In this document: in pieces, positions 30,009 through 37,817 of the stretch | Layout: every line of letters begins with the position of its first letter | Position numbering within the stretch: the first letter of the stretch is position 1 | Assembly: GCF_001723055.1 (NCBI RefSeq) | Contig: NZ_MDCR01000287.1 | Location: forward strand, 1-42,892 | Reading direction: 5' to 3' | Length of the DNA: 42,892 bases | Source of the DNA: Streptomyces niveus | GTDB taxonomy: Bacteria; Actinomycetota; Actinomycetes; Streptomycetales; Streptomycetaceae | Translations under genes and position numbers: made by a program | The notes under the pieces: generated by a model | The model's database searches: none | Seen by the model: only the letters and a program-made list of their open reading frames with translations | Told to the model about the DNA's origin: nothing

Positions 30009-33000
30009 TCAGGTGGTGAACCGGTGGTGCCCCGACCCCACCGCGTACACCGCGCAACCGTCCTCCATCCGCAGGAACTTCGCCCCCCGGTGCCTGACAT
30101 CGCCCGCCTTCCGCGCCGGCACCCACACCTGCGCCGTGGTGTTGGGCGGCACCGAGCACTCCAGCTCGAACCCGCCGCGCCCCGACTCCCAGCGGGTGGT
30201 GATCGGCCCGTGGACCGACGCGTACCGGCCGCCGGCCCGCTTCACCTCACCACCGGGGCGCGGCCTGATGACGATCTCCTTGAACCCGGGCCGGCCCGGC
30301 GCGATCCCCGCGATGTTGGCGTACATCCACTCGCCCACCGACCCGTAGGCGTAGTGGTTGAAGGAGTTCATCCCGGCGTCCTGGAAGCCGCCGTCCGGCC
30401 TGATCGAGTCCCAGCGCTCCCACATCGTCGTCGCGCCGTTCTCGATCTGATACCCCCAGCCGGGGAACGTGCGCCGGTGCAGGAGCCGGTACGCGACGTC
30501 GGTGTGACCGGTGTCGGTGAGCACCGGCAGCAGCCGGGGCGTGCCGAGGAATCCGGTCGACAGATGCCAGTCCTTCGCCTCGATCAGCTCCACCAGCCGG
30601 TCGGCGGCCGGCTTGCGCGCCGCCTCGGGCAGCAGCTCCATGGACAGGGCGAGCACATAGGCCGTCTGAGTGTCGCCCTTCACCCGGCCGTCGGCGCTCA
30701 CGTACGCCGCCCGGAACGCGTCACGGACCTGGCTGAACAGCGTCTCGTACGGCGCGGGATCCTTGCCCAGCACCCGCGCGATCCGCGCCGTGAGGCCGGC
30801 GACGTGCGCGAAGTAGGCCGTGCCGATGACGTCCTTCGGCGTCTCGTCCTCGATGTTCAGCCAGTCGCCGAAACCGTCCGCCGGGCGCAGGAAGCCGGTG
30901 CTGTGCGCCCGCAGATAGTCCAGCCATCTGACCATCGAGTCCCACGACACGTCGAGGATCCGCTCGTCGCCGTATGCCTGGTACAGCGCCCACGGCACCG
31001 TGACCCCGGCGTCGCCCCAACCGGCCGAGCCGTCGCCCACGTTCGCGATGTCGGGGGCGACATGCGTGAACGAGCCGGCGCCCGTCTGCGCGTCCCTCAG
31101 GTCCTGGAGCCACTTGGTGAGGAAGCGCGCGGACTCCATGACATAGGTGGCGGTCGGGGCGAAGACATTGATGTCCCCGGTCCAGCCGAGCCGCTCGTCC
31201 CGCGCGGGTGTGTCGGTCGGGATGGACAGGAAGTTGCCGCGCTGACCCCAACTGATGTTGCTGTGGAGCTGGTTGAGCATGGGGACGTCGGAGTCGAACT
31301 CGAAGGTGAACGGCGCCGAGGTGTGCATGACCCGCCCGGTGACCGCGCTCGCGCGCGGCGTGCCCGGGAAGCCGGTGACCTCGACGTAGCGGAACCCGTG
31401 GAAGGTGAAGCGCGGTTCGAACGTCTCCTCGCCGCCGCCCCGCAGCGTGTACGTGTCGGTGGCCCGCGCCGTACGCAGGTTCGCGGTGTAGAGCGAACCG
31501 TCCGGGTTCAGCACCTCGGCGTGCCGCAGCGTCACGGTCGTGCCCGCCTTGCCGGACACCTTCAGCCGCACCGAACCGACCATGTTCTGACCGAGGTCGA
31601 AGACGAAGACCCCCGGCGCGACGCGGGTGACCTTCCTGGCGGGCAGCTCCTTGGTGATCCGCACCGGGCCGTCCACCTGCGCGACGATCTCCGTTTCGAC
31701 GCCGTCGACCCGCTCGGCCGGGAGCCAGCCCGCGTCGTCGAACCCCGGTGACGTCCAGCCCCTGGTCTCCAGCCGGGCGTCGTACGCCTCGCCCGCCTGC
31801 ATGTCGCTCGACACCAGCGGCCCGCCGGCGGCCCGCCAGCCGTCACCCGACACGACCCGCTCCCGGGTCCCGTCCTGGTACGTGACCTCCAACTGCGCCA
31901 GCAGCGCGGGCCGTTCGCCGTAGTGGTGGGGCCCGAACATGCCGAGGTTCCCGCCGTACCAGCCGAGCGCGAGATGCGCGCCGAGCACGTTCGCGCCCCG
32001 CCGCACCAGCGCCGTGACGTCGTACGTCTGGTACTGCACCCGCTGCCGGTAGTCGGTCCAGCCGGGCGCGAACAGGTCCTTGCCGACGCGCTGCCCGTTG
32101 AGATGCGGCTCGTAGTGGCCGAGCGCCGTCGCGTGCAGCCGGGCGCTCGCGACGGGCTTGTCCGCCAGGCGGAAGGAGTGCCGCAACTGGGTGGCGGGGA
32201 AGTACGCGGGCGCCACCGCGCCCCACGGCCCTGAGCCCCACGCCGGGCCCTTCCGGGCGGCGGGCCAGGCGCTGTCGTCGTATCCGGTCTGCCGCCACCC
32301 GGCGCCGGGCTCCGTGTCCGTGCTCCGCCAGGTGTCGTCCGTGGGGACCGTGGTGGTGCCTTCGGCCGTGGTCAGCTCCAGAACGGCGAGGAGACCGGCC
32401 GGGCTCTCGGTGGCGTTGACCGCGGCCACCGCCAGGACGTTGGCGCCGGCGCCCAGATGGGCCGTGACGTCGACGACGGCCGGCCGGCGCCAGTTCTCGG
32501 CGGGCCCGTCGGGCTCCGTGCGGCTCACCTCGGTGCCGTTCACGTACACGGTGTACGCGTCGTCGGCGCCCACCACGAGCCGGGCGCCCGTGACACCCGC
32601 CGGGACGTCGACGGCGCGACGGAACCAGCGGGTCCCGGCGGGCAGGTTGCCCGCCGGATCGCCCTCGGGGAACCAGATCCAGGACGAACCCCGCAGGGAC
32701 GGCGCGCCGCTCAGCGCCGCCGGTGCGGCGATCCACCGCGCCGACCAGGCCGCCGTACTCATCAGCCCGGTCTCCCACCAGGCGTTCTCGCTCCAGCCGG
32801 ATACCTCACCGGCCGCGTTCCAGACGCGGACCGACCAGTGATACCGCGTCAGGGGACGCAGGGCGGGACCCGCGTACGCCACGAGCACCGACCGGTCCGA
32901 CACCACCTTGCCGCTGTCCCACACATCGGGCTCGGCCAGCTCGCGCGCGCTGGAGGCGACCCGGATCTGGTACGCGCTCTGCGTCTGACCGGGCGCGTCG

Positions 33001-33227
33001 GACAGCAGCGGCCAACTCAGCCTGGGCTCCGGGGTGTCGAGGCCCAGCGGATCGCGTACGTACTCGACGGTCGGCGCGCCGACCCGGAGCGCGCCGGCGC
33101 GGTCCGGTCCGGTGGCGGCGGCTCCGGTCTGCCCGGCGGCCCGCGCCGACGGCGCGCCGGCCGCGACGGCGGAGGCGCCGAGCGCGGCTGCGGTGGTGGT
33201 GGTGAGCATGCGGCGTCTACTGATCAC
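30009..33227 (-). CDS. GH78 alpha-L-rhamnosidase, Tat-exported
   Basis: A 1072-residue secreted enzyme removing terminal L-rhamnose from plant glycosides or polysaccharides. The GTG at 33227 keeps the Tat signal ISRRRMLTTTTAAALGASAV; a start at the inner Met would lose it. N-terminal beta-sandwich domains (about 45-500) include a carbohydrate-binding-like insert (about 170-330). The (alpha/alpha)6 catalytic barrel (about 640-980) holds RDERLGWTGDINVFAPTA with the candidate general acid Glu, and TTMWERWDS with the second catalytic Glu. A C-terminal beta domain (about 985-1072) ends the protein. A perfect LacI-type operator lies 25 bases upstream, so sugar-responsive control is likely. The family call is firm. 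Confidence 0.94.
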   Translation of the reverse strand: MISRRRMLTTTTAAALGASAVAAGAPSARAAGQTGAAATGPDRAGALRVGAPTVEYVRDPLGLDTPEPRLSWPLLSDAPGQTQSAYQIRVASSARELAEPDVWDSGKVVSDRSVLVAYAGPALRPLTRYHWSVRVWNAAGEVSGWSENAWWETGLMSTAAWSARWIAAPAALSGAPSLRGSSWIWFPEGDPAGNLPAGTRWFRRAVDVPAGVTGARLVVGADDAYTVYVNGTEVSRTEPDGPAENWRRPAVVDVTAHLGAGANVLAVAAVNATESPAGLLAVLELTTAEGTTTVPTDDTWRSTDTEPGAGWRQTGYDDSAWPAARKGPAWGSGPWGAVAPAYFPATQLRHSFRLADKPVASARLHATALGHYEPHLNGQRVGKDLFAPGWTDYRQRVQYQTYDVTALVRRGANVLGAHLALGWYGGNLGMFGPHHYGERPALLAQLEVTYQDGTRERVVSGDGWRAAGGPLVSSDMQAGEAYDARLETRGWTSPGFDDAGWLPAERVDGVETEIVAQVDGPVRITKELPARKVTRVAPGVFVFDLGQNMVGSVRLKVSGKAGTTVTLRHAEVLNPDGSLYTANLRTARATDTYTLRGGGEETFEPRFTFHGFRYVEVTGFPGTPRASAVTGRVMHTSAPFTFEFDSDVPMLNQLHSNISWGQRGNFLSIPTDTPARDERLGWTGDINVFAPTATYVMESARFLTKWLQDLRDAQTGAGSFTHVAPDIANVGDGSAGWGDAGVTVPWALYQAYGDERILDVSWDSMVRWLDYLRAHSTGFLRPADGFGDWLNIEDETPKDVIGTAYFAHVAGLTARIARVLGKDPAPYETLFSQVRDAFRAAYVSADGRVKGDTQTAYVLALSMELLPEAARKPAADRLVELIEAKDWHLSTGFLGTPRLLPVLTDTGHTDVAYRLLHRRTFPGWGYQIENGATTMWERWDSIRPDGGFQDAGMNSFNHYAYGSVGEWMYANIAGIAPGRPGFKEIVIRPRPGGEVKRAGGRYASVHGPITTRWESGRGGFELECSVPPNTTAQVWVPARKAGDVRHRGAKFLRMEDGCAVYAVGSGHHRFTT

Positions 33228-33251
33228 GTCAACCCCAGAACAATTCGACAG

Positions 33252-33263
33252 TGAATCGATTCA
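33252..33263. promoter_or_regulatory. LacI-type operator before the rhamnosidase gene
   Basis: TGAATCGATTCA is a perfect 12-bp palindrome with the central CG step of LacI-family operators (TGAAnCGnTTCA type). It is 25 bp upstream of the GH78 start. No regulator gene is adjacent; the nearest LacI gene is at 27432-28502. Confidence 0.7.
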
Positions 33264-33598
33264 TCGCGTGAAAGTAGGGGCGCTCTCCTGGCGCGTCAAG
33301 GTGTCGCGCTCACATTGCCCTGCCAGGCACTCGAATTCCGGTGCCGTGCTGAACCCTTTCATTCGGATCGCCCGTGGAGCCCGCTCCCGGCCGTCCGGCG
33401 CCGCGCGGATCACTTTGTGTGCGACCGGTGTGTACGGTTCCCGTCTCTGCCAGGATCTCTCCCGGGTACTCCGGCGGCCGCCCGACGGTGATCCAAGAAA
33501 ATGTTGTCATGCGGTAACTGATCGCTTTAGTCTCAACCCGGACGCACCCGTCGGTCCCACGGGGCCGCGGCGCCCGTGGCGAGAGGAGAACAACTGCC
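33264..33598. other. Intergenic region between rhamnosidase and receiver-PP2C genes
   Basis: No gene is seen. It holds the upstream part of the GH78 promoter and, on the plus strand, a likely promoter for the signalling operon: -35 TTGTCA (33504-33509) and -10 TAGTCT (33528-33533) at 18-bp spacing, about 65 bp before the ATG at 33599. Confidence 0.5.
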
Positions 33599-34900
33599 AT
33601 GGGCACCCGCCCGAGTACAGCGGTCAGATCCACCCCAGGCAGACCCGGCGCCCCCGCGTCCCCCGGCGCACGGAGCCACATCCCCGCCGGCCGCGACGCG
33701 GCGCGGGGGGACGAAGCCGCGGAAGCCCTGTGGAACGGGCGTCCGCCCACGGTGCTGCTCATCGAGGACGACCCCGGTGACGCGCTCCTGGTCGAGGAAC
33801 TCGTGGCCGACAGCGGGATCCCGCTGAGGCTGAGCCTCGCCAGGACACTGGCCGAGGCGGTCACCGCGCTGGAGGCCGAGGTGCCGCAGTGCATCCTGCT
33901 CGATCTCCATCTCCCCGACGCCCAGGGACTCGAAGCCCTGGAACGGGTGATCGTCCACGCGGGCGGCTCGGCCGTGGTCGTACTGACCGGGCTCGCCGAG
34001 GAGCAGGCCGGTCTCGCGGCCGTCGCCGCCGGCGCCCAGGACTATCTGATCAAGGGACGGGTGGAGCCCGGCCTGTTCGTCCGCGCGATCCGCTACGCGA
34101 TCCAGCGCAAACACACCGAACTCGCCGCGTCCGCCCTCCAGACGAGCCGGCTGCGCGCCCAGGAGAACGCCCGCCTGGAGCGTGGCCTGCTGCCCACCCC
34201 GCTCCTTCTCGACCGGAGCGTCGCCGTCTGCGCCCGCTACCAGCCCGGCCGCTCCCAGGCCCTGCTCGGCGGCGACTTCTACGACGTCGTCCAGACGTCC
34301 GACGGCATGACCCACGCGGTCGTGGGCGACGTCTCCGGGCACGGGCCCGACGAGGCGGCACTCGGCGTGTGCCTGCGGGTGGCCTGGCGCTCCTTCGTCC
34401 TGGCGGGCGCCCGTGGCCAGCAGCTCCTCGCGCTGCTCGAACAGATCCTCGTCGCCGAACGCTCCGGCCCCGAGATCTTCGCGACCCTCACCTGTCTGAC
34501 CCGGCTGCCGGCCGAGGACCACATGAACCTTCAGCGCGCCGGCCACCCCGGCGTACTGATCCGCTCGCCCGACAGCGACGTGCGGCTGGAGGAGGTGCCG
34601 GGCGGTCCCGTGCTCGGCCTGCTGCCCGGCCGGGTGTCCTGGCCCGTGACCGCGGTCCCCGTCCACCGGCGGGGCGCGGTGATGATGTTCACCGACGGGC
34701 TCATCGAGGGTCGTATCGGCACCGGCTTCGAACGGCTGGGGGAGGACGGGCTGCTGGAAATCGCCCGGCGCCACCAGCACGAAGCGGCCGACCCCTTCGT
34801 CGACACGTTGATCCACACCGCGCAGACACTCGCGGCGAGCGGCGGCGGCCTGGCCGACGACGTCGCCGTGCTCCACCTCGAATGGAACGGTGCCACCTGA
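33599..34900 (+). CDS. Response regulator with PP2C/SpoIIE-type phosphatase output (RsbU-like)
   Basis: A 433-residue two-domain signalling protein. After a disordered lead (1-48), a receiver domain (about 50-170) has VLLIEDDPGDALLVEELV, the phospho-acceptor Asp102 in ILLDLHLPD, and the Lys of DYLIKGRVEPG. A short coiled linker (about 175-205) leads to a SpoIIE/RsbU phosphatase domain with the metal motifs GGDFYDVV (Asp226), VVGDVSGHGPDEAALG, MMFTDGLIEGR and the final ADDVAVLHLEW. All metal-binding aspartates are present, so it should be active and switched by phosphorylation. The natural target is a phosphorylated anti-anti-sigma (RsbV-like) protein, not encoded nearby. It overlaps the kinase gene by TGATG. 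Confidence 0.93.
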   Translation: MGTRPSTAVRSTPGRPGAPASPGARSHIPAGRDAARGDEAAEALWNGRPPTVLLIEDDPGDALLVEELVADSGIPLRLSLARTLAEAVTALEAEVPQCILLDLHLPDAQGLEALERVIVHAGGSAVVVLTGLAEEQAGLAAVAAGAQDYLIKGRVEPGLFVRAIRYAIQRKHTELAASALQTSRLRAQENARLERGLLPTPLLLDRSVAVCARYQPGRSQALLGGDFYDVVQTSDGMTHAVVGDVSGHGPDEAALGVCLRVAWRSFVLAGARGQQLLALLEQILVAERSGPEIFATLTCLTRLPAEDHMNLQRAGHPGVLIRSPDSDVRLEEVPGGPVLGLLPGRVSWPVTAVPVHRRGAVMMFTDGLIEGRIGTGFERLGEDGLLEIARRHQHEAADPFVDTLIHTAQTLAASGGGLADDVAVLHLEWNGAT

Positions 34901-36612
34901 TGTCCGAGACCGCACGACCCTCCGCCCGGGAGCCGGAGCCCCCGCCGCCGCGCCCCCCGTTCGGCCACCGGGTCCGGATACTGCGGCGGCTGACGGTCCA
35001 GGGCTGGTTCCTGCTGGCCGTCGCCGCCCTCTGCGTCATGACGCTGGGCGCGGGGTCGGTGGCCGTCGCCACGCTCGTGCGCACCACCGAGACCGGCGAC
35101 CATCTGATCGACGAGGTGTCCCCGGCCCGTACCCAGGCGTTCCGCCTCCAGGCCGCCCTCCTCGACCAGGAGACGGGTGTACGCGGCTACCAGCTGACCA
35201 AGGACGAGGACCTGCTGGAGCCGTACCGGCGCGGCCTCAGCGACGAGAGCGCGGCGCGCGAACGGCTCGGCGACCTGGTCGAAGGACTCGACCGGCCGGT
35301 CGCCGACCTGCGCGCGGTCGACCGGGCGGCCCGCGAGTGGCGCACCGGGTTCGCCGGCCCGGCGCTGGCGGGCGTGTCCGGCGACGACGCCGCGTCGGTC
35401 GCCGGGGCGAAACAGGCCTTCGACCGGGTCCGCGCGGCGCTCAACGCCCAGCAGGAGCACCTCGGCCAGGAACAGCGCGCCGCGCGGGCCGCGTTCGCCG
35501 ATGCCCGCTCGGACCGCGACCGGGCGCTGATCGCCGCCCTGGTGGCGTTCCTGCTGACCGGGGTGGCAATCACCGTCCTCGTGCACTTCACGGTGGTACG
35601 GCCGCTGGACACCGTGCGTACCGCGTCGCGTCGCGTGGCCGGCGGGGACTTCGACCACGCCATCCCCGCGCACGGACCGGCCGACCTGCGGACCCTCGCG
35701 GCGGCCGTGGAGGGCATGCGGCTGCGGGTGGTCAGCGAACTGGCCACGTCCCGCCGCGACGAGGCCGAACTCGCCCGCCAGGCCGCCGAGCTGGACGCGA
35801 GCGCGGTCGAACTGCGGCGATCCAACGCGGAGTTGGAGCAGTTCGCGTACGTCGCCTCGCACGACCTCCAGGAGCCGCTGCGCAAGGTCGCCTCCTTCTG
35901 CCAGTTGCTGGAGAAGCGCTACGGCGACCAGCTCGACGACCGGGCCGCGCAGTACATCGGCTTCGCCGTCGACGGCGCCAAGCGTATGCAGATCCTGATC
36001 AACGACCTGCTCACCTTCTCGCGCGTCGGCCGGGTCCAGGACGCGCAGGAGCCGGTCGCCCTCGACGCGGCTCTGGACCGCGCGGTGCGCAATCTCTCGG
36101 TGACGATCGAGGAGACCGGCGCGGTGCTGGAGCGCCCGGCGGAGCTGCCCGAGGTCGTGGGCGATCCGACGCTGCTCACGATGCTCTGGCAGAACCTGGT
36201 CGGGAACGCGGTCAAATTCCGCCGCCCCGACCGGGAACCGCGCGTCGCCGTCACCGTGGACCGCGACGACGAGGCCGGCTTCTGGACGTTCACGGTCACC
36301 GACAACGGCATCGGCATCGCCGAGGAGTTCGCCGAGAAGGTCTTCGTCATCTTCCAGCGGCTGCACGCCAGGGACGCGTACGCGGGCACCGGCATCGGTC
36401 TGTCGCTGTGCAAGAAGGTCGTCGAGCACAGCGGCGGCCGGATATGGATCGACACGGCCCACACCGACGGCACCCGTATCGCCTTCACCCTCCCGGTCCC
36501 GGAAGACCCGGGAACCCCGGGAACCCCGGAAGCCCTGGAAGCCCCGGAAGTCCCGGAAACCGCAGAAGCAGTGGAAACCGTGGGAACCACCACCGAAGGA
36601 AGCACCGTATGA
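34900..36612 (+). CDS. Sensor histidine kinase (CHASE3-HAMP-HisKA-HATPase)
   Basis: A 570-residue membrane sensor. A first helix (about 35-58) is followed by a CHASE3 extracellular domain (about 60-200, with LLDQETGVRGYQLTKDEDLL), a second helix (about 205-228), a HAMP linker (PLDTVRTASRRVAGGDF) and a coiled coil. The phosphorylated His321 lies in FAYVASHDLQEPLRKV. The ATPase domain shows NLVGNAVKFRR, DNGIGI and GTGIGLSLCKKVVEHSGG. This is the phytochrome-like kinase subtype that pairs with Rcp1-type regulators. The C-terminal tail (about 530-570) is a Pro/Glu/Thr-rich 3-residue repeat made by 9-bp DNA repeats. The ATG overlaps the previous stop (TGATG) and the next ATG overlaps its stop (ATGA), making a three-gene operon. 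The signal is unknown. Confidence 0.94.
   Translation: MSETARPSAREPEPPPPRPPFGHRVRILRRLTVQGWFLLAVAALCVMTLGAGSVAVATLVRTTETGDHLIDEVSPARTQAFRLQAALLDQETGVRGYQLTKDEDLLEPYRRGLSDESAARERLGDLVEGLDRPVADLRAVDRAAREWRTGFAGPALAGVSGDDAASVAGAKQAFDRVRAALNAQQEHLGQEQRAARAAFADARSDRDRALIAALVAFLLTGVAITVLVHFTVVRPLDTVRTASRRVAGGDFDHAIPAHGPADLRTLAAAVEGMRLRVVSELATSRRDEAELARQAAELDASAVELRRSNAELEQFAYVASHDLQEPLRKVASFCQLLEKRYGDQLDDRAAQYIGFAVDGAKRMQILINDLLTFSRVGRVQDAQEPVALDAALDRAVRNLSVTIEETGAVLERPAELPEVVGDPTLLTMLWQNLVGNAVKFRRPDREPRVAVTVDRDDEAGFWTFTVTDNGIGIAEEFAEKVFVIFQRLHARDAYAGTGIGLSLCKKVVEHSGGRIWIDTAHTDGTRIAFTLPVPEDPGTPGTPEALEAPEVPETAEAVETVGTTTEGSTV
36496..36590 (+). repeat. 9-bp minisatellite in the kinase 3-prime end
   Basis: About ten imperfect copies of a 9-bp unit around CCCGGAANC run through the last codons before the stop, encoding PGT, PEA, LEA, PEV and PET triplets. 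Being a multiple of three, slippage would lengthen or shorten the tail without shifting the frame. Confidence 0.75.
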
Positions 36613-37058
36613 GCACCTCCCCCCAGCCCCGGCCCGTCGAAGTCCTGCTCGTCGAGGACGACGCGGGCGACGAACTCATGACCCGCGAGGCGTTCGAGGA
36701 CAACAGGATCGGCAACACCCTGCATGTCGTACGGGACGGTCTGGAGGCACTGGACTTCCTCTACCAGCGCGAGGACCACACCGAGGCGCCGCGCCCCGAC
36801 CTCATCCTGCTCGATCTGAATCTGCCGAAGTACGACGGCCGGCAGGTGCTGGAGAAGATCAAGTCCGACCCCGAACTCAGCTCCATCCCGGTGGTCGTCC
36901 TCACCACGTCGGCGGCCGAGGAGGACATTCTGCGCAGTTACAAGCTGCACGCCAACGCGTATGTGACCAAGCCCGTCGACCTGGAGCAGTTCATCAGGGC
37001 GGTCCAGCAGATCGACGAGTTCTTCGTGACCGTGGTCAAGCTGCCGCGCGCGTTCTGA
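36609..37058 (+). CDS. Single-domain response regulator (Rcp1-like)
   Basis: A 149-residue stand-alone receiver. VEVLLVEDDAGDELMTREAF holds the acidic pair, the phospho-acceptor is Asp69 in LILLDLNLPKYDG, VVLTTSAAEEDI has the conserved Thr/Ser, and AYVTKPVDLEQF the Lys. The insert LYQREDHTEAPRP and PVVVLTTS are typical of Rcp1, the partner of bacteriophytochrome-like kinases. It has no output domain, so it must act by protein contact or as a phosphate shuttle. The ATG overlaps the kinase stop (ATGA). Confidence 0.94.
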   Translation: MSTSPQPRPVEVLLVEDDAGDELMTREAFEDNRIGNTLHVVRDGLEALDFLYQREDHTEAPRPDLILLDLNLPKYDGRQVLEKIKSDPELSSIPVVVLTTSAAEEDILRSYKLHANAYVTKPVDLEQFIRAVQQIDEFFVTVVKLPRAF

Positions 37059-37185
37059 GAGCGGCACCCCGCGCTGTTAAGCTTCACAACAGAGACTGTT
37101 GCCTTACGTAAACAGTTGGGCGGGACCGGACCTCCGAACCCCGCACCGTCCACACCACTCGCACGCGAAATGGGGCGCGATGACG
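37059..37185. other. AT-rich palindromic gap between convergent genes
   Basis: No gene is seen. The stretch 37075-37116 is strikingly AT-rich for this genome and holds a perfect inverted repeat CAACAG-AGA-CTGTTG (37087-37101), directly followed by the palindrome TTACGTAA (37104-37111), with CAGTTG just after. It looks like a regulator-binding site rather than a GC-rich terminator, although both flanking genes end here. Confidence 0.5.
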
Positions 37186-37701
37186 TCAGGCGCTGTCCGC
37201 CGCCGAGCCCCGGTCGTCCGCGGGACGCGCCTCGGCCGCCTCGTCGAGCCGGGCGGACGCCGCCGCGTGGAAGGCGGTCAGTCCCTCCGTCAGCGCGGCC
37301 ACGGCCGAGTCGTCCATGCCGTCCAGTACGGCGCTGACCTCCCGTGCCCGGATCGCCCGGTGCTCGTCCAGCACCTTGCGCCCGCGCGGGCTCAGCCGCA
37401 GCTCCACCTCACGGCGGCTGGTCGCGCTGGTGCGCCGCTCGACCAGGCCCAGTGCCTCCATCCGGTCGCACAGCCGGCTCACCGACGGAGGGCGGGAGCC
37501 GAGCGCCTTGCCGAGCGAGCGCAGATTCGTCCCGTCGTACCTCTCCAGCACCAGCAGCGCTCTGAGCTGCGACGGCGACACCGTCCCCGACGGCGCCGCT
37601 TCCTGGCCGCGCCCCCACAACACCTCAAGCAGCTCCGAGGCGGCACGGGCGGCCTCGGACATCTTCTCGCGCGGACGCGGCTGACCGGTGAGGGGGGACA
37701 T
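37186..37701 (-). CDS. MarR family transcriptional regulator
   Basis: A 171-residue winged-helix regulator. The HTH lies around LRSLGKALGSRPPSVSRLCD with RMEALGLVERRTSATSRREV forming the wing, and LSPRGRKVLDEHRAI leading to the C-terminal dimer helix. The ATG at 37701 follows GTGGACGG. It stands between the kinase operon and a SpoIIE phosphatase, divergent from the latter across 116 bp, and may control it. No ligand or target can be named. Confidence 0.9.
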   Translation of the reverse strand: MSPLTGQPRPREKMSEAARAASELLEVLWGRGQEAAPSGTVSPSQLRALLVLERYDGTNLRSLGKALGSRPPSVSRLCDRMEALGLVERRTSATSRREVELRLSPRGRKVLDEHRAIRAREVSAVLDGMDDSAVAALTEGLTAFHAAASARLDEAAEARPADDRGSAADSA

Positions 37702-37817
37702 CCGTCCACTGTGTCACCCGACGGCGACCTCTGTCAGCTCTACCCCGCTCCCGATCCCGTCTCCGGGGCCGCCCGCGAGATCATCCCCGTCCCCCTATCA
37801 AGAATGTCTGAGAGACC

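Noticed and set aside
30024..31751. A 575-codon plus-strand frame inside the rhamnosidase.
   Set aside because: It is antisense to the GH78 catalytic domain and its product is Arg/His/Pro-biased without motifs.
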